From NCBI RefSeq assembly GCF_000183425.1, contig NC_014759.1:620001-684000 (forward strand): a DNA stretch of 64,000 bases. The letters are read 5' to 3'. This document shows, one piece after another, positions 7,689-17,500 of the stretch (position 1 is the first letter of the stretch; every line of letters begins with the position of its first letter). The DNA is from Marivirga tractuosa DSM 4126. GTDB lineage: Bacteria; Bacteroidota; Bacteroidia; Cytophagales; Cyclobacteriaceae. The notes beneath the pieces are model-generated. The model saw nothing but the letters and a program-made list of their open reading frames with translations, had not been told where the DNA came from and made no database searches. Made by a program: the position numbers and the translations under genes.

Positions 7689-9329
7689 TTAAATATTTCT
7701 TGCAGTATTAATAACATTCACCCCATCAAAACGGGTGGTGGCACTGCCATGAGAAACTGAACTGATTTGTGAAGGCTGTCCTTTTCCATCAAAGAAAGAC
7801 CCAAAGGTTTTATAATCACGCTTATCACAAATCTTAGAACATGAATTCCAAAACTCTTGCGTATTAGATTGATACGCCACATCATTTACCGGGCCTTTAA
7901 TTTTTCCATTCTCAATTTCAAAAAATAAAGTTCCTCCAAATTGGAAATTATAGCGCTGCTGATCAATTGAATATGAACCACGACCTACTATGTAAATTCC
8001 TTTCTCAACATCCTTGATCATATCATCTGGACTATATTCTTCTTTACCAGGCTCTAATGATACATTTGGCATTCTTTGGAATTGAACATCATTCCAGCTT
8101 TGTGAATAACAACATCCGTGAGACTCATCTTCATTAATGATATGTGCTTGATCTCTAATCGCCTGGTAGTTCACCAAGACTCCATCTTTAATCAAATCCC
8201 ATCTTTTGGTTTTTACTCCTTCATCATCATACCCAACTGCGCCTAAAGAACCTTCTTGCGTTTTATCAGCAAAAACATTAACGATATCACTACCGTATTT
8301 GAAATCTTTACTTTTCCACTTATCCAAAGTAGCAAAACTGGTTCCAGCATAATTTGCTTCATAACCTAAAACACGATCTAATTCAGTGGCATGCCCAATA
8401 CTTTCGTGAATTGTTAAGCCTAGATGATTTGGATCTAATACTAGATCATACTTACCGGCTTTAATAGAATCTGCTTTTAGCATTTCTTTAGTTTGTTTAC
8501 CTGCTAATCCTGCATCTTCGATCATATCATATCTATCATAATAATGCATCGTACCACCTGGGCCTTCCTTTTTGCTGGATGGTCTAGGATCCATATACTC
8601 AAAGCCCATTCCCATTGGAGAACTTAAAGCTTGTCTTGATTTATATTTTCCGCTGTCAGGATCAATAGCAGTAACATTAAAGTTTGGCCAGATTCTATGT
8701 ACATCTTGATCGATATAAGAACCTTCTGTGCTAGCAAAATATTTTTGCTCATTAATCATGAATAGCGCACTATTCACATAATTAGCACCGTTATTAATGG
8801 CTTCTGCGTTAGCCGATAACAACAGATCCACTTTTTCTTTCAAAGGGACTGCTACTGCATTCTTTTCAAGTGGTGTTTTCCAGCTAACCTCTCCGTACGA
8901 TTGGACTGGTGCTAATTGAACAGGTTCAGTTTGAATTTTCCCGTTAGCTTTTGCAATGGCAGTGGCCTTTTCAGCTGCTTTTTGAATACCTGCTTCACTA
9001 ACATCTAAAGTTGAAGCAAAGCCCCAAGTCCCGTTTGCTATTACCCTTATTCCCACACCAAAAGATTCTGTATTAACTGCATTTTGCAGTTTATCTTCTC
9101 TTGTGAAAATATATTGATTCAAATATCTTCCGATACGAACATCGGCATAGGTAGCGCCATTCGCCTTAGCTGAATTTAAGCCTATATCGGCCAGCCTTTT
9201 TTTCTCTAAAACATCTAATGGGTTTTCTAAAAGTCTGTCCATATCAACAGCATTCCCAATTAAAGGAACTGTCAATAAAGCGCCTCCTATTCCCATTCCG
9301 GTCAGTTGTAAAAACTCTCTTCTCTTCAT
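7689..9329 (-). CDS. TldD-like metalloprotease with Tat-type leader
   Basis: This 546-aa TldD-family zinc protease has the catalytic motif HESIGH at residues 308-313, followed by the TldD-typical DRVLGYEANYAGTSFA. The C-terminal half holds FQFGGTLFFEIENGKIKGPV. The N-terminus (MKRREFLQLTGMGIGGALLTVPLIGNA) has twin arginines, a hydrophobic stretch and a small-residue end, which matches a Tat signal. That predicts export of the folded enzyme and is unlike the cytoplasmic TldD of enterobacteria. The product is longer than typical TldD (about 480 aa) mainly because of the leader and insertions. It is transcribed before the TldE-like gene. Confidence 0.9.
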   Translation of the reverse strand: MKRREFLQLTGMGIGGALLTVPLIGNAVDMDRLLENPLDVLEKKRLADIGLNSAKANGATYADVRIGRYLNQYIFTREDKLQNAVNTESFGVGIRVIANGTWGFASTLDVSEAGIQKAAEKATAIAKANGKIQTEPVQLAPVQSYGEVSWKTPLEKNAVAVPLKEKVDLLLSANAEAINNGANYVNSALFMINEQKYFASTEGSYIDQDVHRIWPNFNVTAIDPDSGKYKSRQALSSPMGMGFEYMDPRPSSKKEGPGGTMHYYDRYDMIEDAGLAGKQTKEMLKADSIKAGKYDLVLDPNHLGLTIHESIGHATELDRVLGYEANYAGTSFATLDKWKSKDFKYGSDIVNVFADKTQEGSLGAVGYDDEGVKTKRWDLIKDGVLVNYQAIRDQAHIINEDESHGCCYSQSWNDVQFQRMPNVSLEPGKEEYSPDDMIKDVEKGIYIVGRGSYSIDQQRYNFQFGGTLFFEIENGKIKGPVNDVAYQSNTQEFWNSCSKICDKRDYKTFGSFFDGKGQPSQISSVSHGSATTRFDGVNVINTARNI

Positions 9330-9445
9330 TTGGTTAATATTAAAAATGAATTGATTTATTTTATAGGAAATAATATCCGTTTTATTTCATTATTTAGCTA
9401 ATACAAAAGGATAAACGGTAAGAGAAAACTTTAAGCGGATAAGCT

Positions 9446-10525
9446 TTGGAAAAAGAAAGAGAACGCAAAATTATTCATGTGGACATGGATGCCTTCTATG
9501 CATCCGTTGAGCAAATGGATTTTCCTGATCTCAAGGACAAACCTGTTGCTGTAGGGGGTAATCGTCAAAGAGGTGTTGTGGCAGCTGCCAGTTATGAGGC
9601 TAGGAAATATGGAATCCATTCTGCAATGCCTTCAAAACTAGCTGCTTCGAAGTGCAAAGATCTCGTTTTTGTAAAACCTCGATTTGATAGATATAGAGAA
9701 TTGAGCCACCTAATACGCGAAATTTTCTATAGATACACTGACTTAGTCGAACCTTTATCTTTAGATGAGGCGTATTTAGATGTGACCGAAAATAAAATGG
9801 GGATATCAACAGCAACTGATATAGCTATTGAAATCAAAAAAGCCATTAAGAGTGAAATAGGACTAACGGCTTCTGCAGGCGTATCCATCAATAAATTTTT
9901 AGCTAAGATTGCTTCAGATTATCGCAAACCTGATGGTATATTCATTATAAAACCTCATCAAGTACTAAGCTTTATTGAACAGTTACCCATTGAAAAATTC
10001 TTTGGGGTTGGAAAAAAGACAGCTGAGAAAATGCATCGACTCAATATCAAGACTGGTGCTGATTTACAAGCCAAATCGTTAAAGGAACTTGTGAAGCATT
10101 TTGGCAAACAAGGACGCTATTTTTATTCAGTGAGCCGAGGTGAAGATTACCGAAAAGTGAACCCGAACAGAATCCGGAAATCAGTTGGTGCTGAAAATAC
10201 CTTTTCAATTAGTTTAAAAACAAAATCCGCCATTTTGGAAGCCTTACAACCGATAGCGGAGAAATGTTGGAAAAGATATAAGCAAAGTGACGCCAATGCA
10301 CACACTATTACCTTAAAAGTAAAATTTGACGATTTTAAACAAATAACTAGAAGCAAGTCATTTGAAGAAGCAATCTATTCGGCAGCTATATTTGACCAAG
10401 GCTTAGAAAGCCTTATGGATTCATTTGAATTATATCAATCAGTCCGTTTAGTTGGATGTTCACTCTCCAATTTCGAAATTGAAGAGAAGATTGCCGAAAA
10501 CGGACAACTGACATTGAGGTTTTAA
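9446..10525 (+). CDS. dinB: DNA polymerase IV (Y family)
   Basis: This error-prone lesion-bypass polymerase has 359 aa. Catalytic carboxylates are D13 (in HVDMDAFYASVEQ) and D107/E108 (in SLDEAYLDVT). Y18 sits at the steric-gate position. The thumb has helix-hairpin-helix segments (FFGVGKKTAEKM, GADLQ), and the little finger begins near KSVGAENTFS. The start is TTG at 9446-9448: an in-frame stop lies two codons upstream, and the first ATG is inside the catalytic motif. It is the only plus-strand gene in the first 27 kb and converges on the caspase gene. No SOS box is recognisable to me. Confidence 0.95.
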   Translation: MEKERERKIIHVDMDAFYASVEQMDFPDLKDKPVAVGGNRQRGVVAAASYEARKYGIHSAMPSKLAASKCKDLVFVKPRFDRYRELSHLIREIFYRYTDLVEPLSLDEAYLDVTENKMGISTATDIAIEIKKAIKSEIGLTASAGVSINKFLAKIASDYRKPDGIFIIKPHQVLSFIEQLPIEKFFGVGKKTAEKMHRLNIKTGADLQAKSLKELVKHFGKQGRYFYSVSRGEDYRKVNPNRIRKSVGAENTFSISLKTKSAILEALQPIAEKCWKRYKQSDANAHTITLKVKFDDFKQITRSKSFEEAIYSAAIFDQGLESLMDSFELYQSVRLVGCSLSNFEIEEKIAENGQLTLRF

Positions 10526-10544
10526 AGCAGCATATCGAAATATA

Positions 10545-10577
10545 AAAAAAGGGGAGATTAAAAAACTTCCCTTTTTT
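10545..10577. terminator. Bidirectional terminator between dinB and caspase gene
   Basis: A 9-bp perfect stem (aaaaaaggg with ccctttttt) has a 15-nt loop and A/T tracts on both sides, so it can end transcripts from either strand. It lies 20 bp past the dinB stop and 24 bp past the caspase gene stop. Confidence 0.7.
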
Positions 10578-10600
10578 GGTCATAGAATATATTTTTGGAT

Positions 10601-11503
10601 TTATTTCTTCTTAATAAAAATGAAATCTCCACCTTCATCTCCAGCACCTTGAATGACCCCAAACTGAGGAACAGAAGGGGCGTTATTCATAACAGGTTCA
10701 TATATTCGTGAAAAAACAGTTGAAGCAGGTAAATAAGGAAATTCATTTTCATCTAATGTCTTAATTAACATATAAACAAAAAAGCTTTCATCCGGTACTT
10801 CAGTCAAACTCCCACTTGTAATAGCTTTTCTACTTCGGTCTTTATAAAGCTCATTTACTTTCATTTGGCTCATACCTGAAACGGCTCTGGTTTTAAAAAT
10901 ACTCCCACCGAAGCATGCATCTGTTATTAATAAAGTATGTTTAGAAGGTATGGCACCTATATAATCCTTGATAGTACTATTTGGAATCCAATTTGCCGTA
11001 CTTTCTGCTCTGGCATCAGATGGCAACCAATAACCAAAGTCTTTTGGTTGATCATAATAACCATGGCCTGCATAAAATATCAATAAATTATCTCTATCAG
11101 ATACTTTATCCGCTAACCCATGAAAAGTATCTATAAGGTTTGCCCTTGTTGGATCTTTCATTAAGGTGACATTTTCAGGCTTAAAATTATATTTAGTAGT
11201 TAATACAGTGTATAATTCAGCTGCATCCTTATTGGGTTTGTCAAGATTAGGCAGTTTAGCACCGGCAAACTCGTAATTAGAAACGCCAATTATCAAGGCA
11301 TGATAAACAGGATCAGAAGGGGCACCTAGGGCTTCTCTCACTGTTTGCTCTGCTGTTGCTGGCTCTACTTCAGAACTAGCCGACCGTTTTTCAATGGAAT
11401 AATCCACCGCCACACTGTTACTTCTACCCGAAAAAGTTTGGGCTAACCCCCAATGGCTCATTAAAGCCATGATGAGAATTAATATTTGAAATTTACTTTT
11501 CAT
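10601..11503 (-). CDS. Exported caspase-family (C14) cysteine protease
   Basis: This 300-aa protein has a signal peptide (about residues 1-22, ending WGLAQ), a short linker, then a caspase/metacaspase fold from residue 67. Motifs are HALIIGVSNYEF, NKDAAELYTVLTTKYNF, catalytic His in YAGHGYYD (H147) and catalytic Cys in TDACFGGS (C197). Both catalytic residues are present, so it should be active. The family cleaves after basic or acidic residues; specificity is not readable here. The signal peptide places it in the periplasm or outside; no type IX sorting domain is seen. It is last of three secreted-protein genes, 13 bp after the giant gene, and is probably coexpressed with it. Confidence 0.87.
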   Translation of the reverse strand: MKSKFQILILIMALMSHWGLAQTFSGRSNSVAVDYSIEKRSASSEVEPATAEQTVREALGAPSDPVYHALIIGVSNYEFAGAKLPNLDKPNKDAAELYTVLTTKYNFKPENVTLMKDPTRANLIDTFHGLADKVSDRDNLLIFYAGHGYYDQPKDFGYWLPSDARAESTANWIPNSTIKDYIGAIPSKHTLLITDACFGGSIFKTRAVSGMSQMKVNELYKDRSRKAITSGSLTEVPDESFFVYMLIKTLDENEFPYLPASTVFSRIYEPVMNNAPSVPQFGVIQGAGDEGGDFIFIKKK

Positions 11504-11516
11504 TGTATTTAACTTA

Positions 11517-14500
11517 TTATCTTATAATAATCTTTTTATTGATACTACTCACCCCGTTCCTTACTCTTAATAAATAGACACCTAGAAGTTCTTCTTCAGT
11601 GCCCAGATTTATATTCCAACTACTCGATTGGAAACCAGAATGCCCAATAGCAATTTGTTTTTGATTTACTAAACTGCCATTTAAATTGTATAGCTCCAGA
11701 GTCATTGTAGAATTCGCTTCACCTTTTGGAACAAAATAACTCAAATTCACAACTCCATTTGTTGGATTAGGATACGGATCATTAACATGAAAGCTTGAAA
11801 GATTAATGACACTATTTACATAATCCATTGAACCATAAATTATTTTCAAATCTCTACCTTTGCTATTTCTTAGCTGATATTGATTTGATTTCTTCATGTC
11901 AACTAAATTTTGAGATGATGGATCCCATAAAAACAACTCGCTGCTGTTGTTGAAAATGCTGGATGAAGGTAATTCCCAACTAAGTATTGTTTCCTTTACG
12001 TTGAGATTTGATTTAATATCAAAATTCCAATTATATTGATCCTGTAATCGTACAATATTTTTAGCTACATGATAACCATTTGTCTTTATTGGATGATTCA
12101 AATCTATATAATTTAAAAAATGAGGGAGGTTAAATTGGTCTTTACTATCTAATTCATTAGAAGCATTTTCATGCATTCCGATTCCCGTTAATTCATTTCT
12201 GACATTTCCATTCTCCAGCACCAAGTTCATTTCCCATCCCTGTCCTTTATCAAAACTCTTTCTATTGTCACTTCCTGTTGGAGGAGTTTTAGGAATTCTA
12301 AGGGTGAAGTCACTTGAATTCGGCCAGTTTACGAAGCCACCAGAAAATGCAGACAGTGTGTTTCCGTCAGAAAATGAACCATTGAAAATACGCAATTCAA
12401 AATCTTCATTATTAAATTCCTGAATATCACTCCATGAAACATCATATGGATAGGGATTGCCAATTTGATTCCAGCCAGGACTTAAGACAATCTCATATGG
12501 TTGATCTACACTTGCTGGAACATTTTTACCTGAGCCCGTATTAAAAGAAACGTCATTATCATTTACTATCAACCAGTAACCTCTACCTGGAATTAAATTG
12601 CTGCTTCCGGTCATTTCAGAAGTTGTTTCATTACTATATCTGAACATTCTCCATTTAGATAAATCACCATATTCACCCAATTGGCTTCCAAAAACCCCAT
12701 TTACAGTACTATTATCTAAAGTGAGAGGAACCGATACAATTCTATAGTCTTCTTGAGTATTACCAAAAGAGTTATAGGGAATTGCCAATCCTTCATCCGG
12801 AAAAACAACTGTAACAGATTGAATAGCTGAAACATCGTCAAGCTGTGCGATATTTTTTGCGAAAATTCGGAATTCAAAACCTGCTGCACCGACAGCGGGT
12901 AATTGATAGGTATATTCATTTTCAGAGCCCTCCATAGCCTGAACTGTAGCATTTTCAAAATTAGTTGCTCCTGGTACAATATACTGAATAGCAACTTCTT
13001 CAACGCCAGATTCTTGGTCAGTAACGGTGACACTTATTGACACTGGGGCACCTAATTCTACTTCTTCTGAATATTGAATATTTTGAATACTAGGTGCGCT
13101 ATTATCTACTAAGGTAGTAGCAGTACCAGTCAAAGGATTACTTATGTTGTAATTAATATGCTGTCCTTCGCCATTATATGAATAAATTGCATAAGAATAG
13201 GTATCACCAATGGTTAAAGCTGTTTCTTGAAATGTTTGCTCAGTCCCTATGGACACTACTTCTTCACCTTCCGCCAAAAGGTCTCCTTCCACATAGCTGA
13301 TCCCTCCCATCGGCACAGAAGATGGAGGATTTTCTCCCTCCTTTCTGGCAATCAGATAACCTTCGGCTTCATCAAGATTACCAGAAAAACTAAATGTAAA
13401 GCTGTCAAAAGTCTGTTCTGTTACGCTAAAGTCAGAAGCCTGCGTACTTGGTGCATTAGTCAAAGTTACCAACTCTCCTAGAAGCGGAGAAGACTGCAAA
13501 TAATTAATTTGATTTCCTGTTCCATTAAATGCAAATACTTTATAAAAATAATTTGTAAAAGAACTCAAATTGTTTTCACTCCAACTACTTTCAGTTCCAA
13601 TGTAGGAAATAGTTGCATTGCCAACTCTACTATTTATTCCGTAAGTAATACCATCGGCTGGTGTAAAGAAAAAATTACTTAGACGAGACCTTACAATTAA
13701 ATATCCAGAAGCATCACTTGATGTAAAACCTAAATTGGCTGTAGTTGTGGTTTTACTTAGTACTTCAAAACCATTCGGTTGAGCTTGAGGTTGTGCAGCT
13801 AAATTCGGTAAAGTTGAAGTGGTTAAGTTTCCCGCTAGAGGACTAGTAACAAGATAGTTTATTAAGTCACCTGAGCCATTATAAGCAAATATTGCATAGA
13901 AGTACTGAGTTTGCGGATTCAAATTATTGTCAATGATAGAAGTTGCAGATCCGCGGTAAACTACCACATCATTATCAATCTGATCCCCGTATTGATACCT
14001 TATGAAATCTTCTGGTGAACTAGAAGGGCTCTGGTTATCATTACGAAGGATTAGATATCCGGCCACATTTGGTGCCGCTGTAAAACTAAAACTAACAGAA
14101 TTTGGCCCGAGACTATTTACCGTAAAATTAGTAGGCTGAGCAGCTGGTTCAGCAGAAGGGACATTAAAGCTGCCAGAAAGCGGAGCATTCTGCAAATAGT
14201 TAATGCTAGCTTCACTACCATTATAACTATAGACCAAATAATGGTAAGAACTATTAGAAACGATACCCGACTCTGTAAACTGAGTTGCAGACCCTACATA
14301 AACAATTGAATCAGCATTAAAACCATCACCCTGTTGATACACTTGCCCATCTGAAGGCACAAATACTGGCTTGGAATTCAATCTTCTCACCACTAAATAG
14401 CCATCAACGGAAGTAGCAGGTGCAGTGTAATTTACATTAAATAGCCTGTTAGTTTCGTCAAAATCTGTAACTGAAAAATCGGTAGGTTGATCAGTAGGTT

Positions 14501-17500
14501 CAGTTGATAAGCCGTCAATTACTAATGTCATCTCATCTCCAGTCAGAGGATTTGAAGTTAAGAAAGATGAAATATTACCTGAACCATTAAAGGCAAAAAG
14601 ACTATAATAATATCTAGTATTTTGATTTAAAAGAGAATCGATAAAAGTGGTTCCTGCACCTACATACACAACTAGGTCATCTCCAACCAAATCACCTATT
14701 TGATAATTTTTACCATTTTCAGGTATAAATTCAGGTGTTGAACTAGAATTTCTCAAGACCAAGTATGAACCGTTATGATTTGCAGCAGCGTCATAACTAA
14801 TTGTTATCTTACTTGAAGTCACATCAGAAAAGGCTAAATTGGTAGGTTGGTTTTCAGGCACATTTATTTCATCAGCACTTTGAAGGTTGTTTCTTAAAAT
14901 AGCTATCCCCTGATCAAAGCCTGTGGTTAGTATATCTACTTTCCCATCGTTATTAAAGTCACCAACTTGCAGATCATAACCACCAAAACTAATCCCCATA
15001 TCAAAACGACTTTCTAGAGAGAAATCCCCGGCCTGTGCAGTTGAGTTTCGATACAAAGAAATTGAACTTTCAACTAAATCAGTGCCTACTATATCTATTA
15101 ATCCATCACCATCTAGATCCGCACTAGCAATTGCTGGAGGAGCTCCACCAGATTCGAAGGTCACAGGCTCAAGAAAATTAACAAGGCCAGAAAGGGGGTT
15201 TACGGTTGCATTCGAATATATCCCTATTACCCGACCACCATTGTCTTCAGTGAGGGCAAAGTCAATTTTATCATTGTTATTAAAATCGCCTGTGGTCAAA
15301 TCAACTTGAGCACTTCCTATTGGCGTAAAATCAAAACTCGAAGAAAAGCCAAAGGTGTTTTCCTGAAAATTACCAGTGTTTAAAAGTATTTCCGGACCTG
15401 TGGAAATGTAATCTGGTTTGCCATCGTTATTTACATCCTTTAATTTAAATCCAAAGAAACCCAAAACCGATGTTCTATCAACTACCGAAAAATCTAATAT
15501 TCCTTCCTCCGATATATTGGCGAAGGTAGTGACTGTAAAAGTATTAAAGAAACTAAACTCACTTTCAGGCGGGAACATCTCTTTCACTAATATATCCTTC
15601 CTGCCATCTCCATTCATATCTGCAATTTCTATATCTCTTATTGAAGTTGAACTTAAGGTGAATTCATAATCCTTAGTAAAATTAATATCACCTGCTCCTG
15701 TACTTTTATTTATAAAAACTGAAACTGTAAGTCCCTCAGCTACTGCCATATCCATTTTCCCATCACCATCTAGATCAGCCGTACTAATAAAGCCTATGTC
15801 AGAATTTACTGTAAATGAAATTGGTGTGTCAAACACAATTTCACCATCAATAGCACTGATATTACGAAAAATTGCTAATTGACTACCTTGAGATATGACA
15901 CCTACATCGAGGTTCCCATCCTGATCAAAATCACCTGTGATCATAGACCCCTGAGCTAAACCTAACAAGCCCTCTACAGGACCGTCCTCAATAAAAGACA
16001 AAGTGTCAAAATTGAGACCATTGCCTTCAAAGGTTACACTAAAATCTTTTGTAGAACTAGCAGTTAATCCATTGGTTGCTATGTTGATAGGTCCGTACGA
16101 AGCCCCCAATGGCACTTCTACTTGAAGCTCATTGGCTGAGGCTGAGATTACATCAGCTCTTATACCATTGAAATCCACAATATTGCCACTTAAAGAAGAG
16201 GAAAAATGGTTACCAAAAACGGTAACAACATCACCAATCTCAGCCCTTGCTGGCGTAAATGAATTCAGTCTTGGCGGACTAACAATTGGCCACCCACCTT
16301 CAGTATAAAGTTGGGTCACTTCTTCAAGCGTCAAGACTTGGTTAAAGAATCGTATATCATCTTGAGCACCGTCAAAGAAAAGATTTAACCCAGCATTGTC
16401 TACACCTGCTGCAACTCCAATTAAAAGATCTTCTGTCATATCTGGGTTTATACCGTCAGTGGCAATTTCATTTTCAGAATCGACCTCACCATCTACCCAA
16501 ATCTCCATCTTAGAGGCACGAGTAATTTGAATGACGTAATGATGCCAAGCGCCATCATTGTAAGTTCCATTTGTGGTGATCTCAGCAGTAGTTGTTGAAC
16601 TACTCGTCTCCACCATAAAGAATCTAATTTCACCCGTTTCTTCTACTACTCCAAAGAAGCCAGAGGATCCATTTGATTTATCAAATAGCACTCCACCATT
16701 GGCAGTTCTAAACCAACCCGAAATTACTATATCCTGCGAAGTGCCCCAATTGAGTTCTGTTGCATCAGGAATATTGATATATCCATTTGTGCCATTAAAA
16801 AATGCTGCACTTCCTGTATTCCCAAATCTATCATCAATAAAAGTAACCGAATTACCTGTTCCGTTATTAATATTATCAGAAGTATCATCGAAAGATGAGC
16901 TAAAGTAGTACTCAGCTACAAGCGATTGATTTACAGAAGCTTCAGTAATTGTATAGCTTTTGTTTATCACGTCAACTGCAATGTCATATGTTCCTGCAGA
17001 AACGGCTATATTTGGTCCAAAATTAACAAGTACGCCAGGATCTTCTGGATTAGCTCCCCAATTAGCAAGCAGCCAGTCATCATTAGCCCGAATCTTCCAT
17101 TCACCATCAAATAATTCAATATTCTTCAATTCGAATACACCGCCTCCAATATAGTCCATATCAGTGTCTGCACCATTCCAACCTGTATCATCTCCAGTTC
17201 TAGCGCTTCCTAAAAATCCCACTGTTGTAATAGGCTCAATTTGGTACGACCTGTTCGCTTCAACTAGCACCACATAATTTAATCCGCTTGGAGTGATTAT
17301 CGGCTCACCAAATAAATCAATAATCCCATCGAGATTATCATCTCCATAGGGTGTATCAATGTTGCCATTCAAAATAAAATTTAAATTGCCATCACCCATT
17401 TCAAAAGCATTGCCATACTTGTCACTATCATCAGAAAAGTACAAACTTAAGCCCTCCGAGTTATTAGATTGATTTCTTACTATTTGCACCTGACCTATAG

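Noticed and set aside
9431..9619. Minus-strand reading frame opposite the start of dinB
   Set aside because: It is a shadow of dinB with no signal, motif or promoter. The same holds for the other small frames opposite gyrA, thrS, the giant gene, the subtilase and the E2 gene.
10601..11503. Caspase as part of an anti-phage defence system
   Set aside because: Defence caspases are cytoplasmic and lie beside sensor genes. This one has a signal peptide and lies beside secreted-protein genes.
13090..14870. Repeated DNA in the giant gene as a CRISPR array or satellite
   Set aside because: The units are about 350 bp, in frame, diverged, and encode fn3-like domains.
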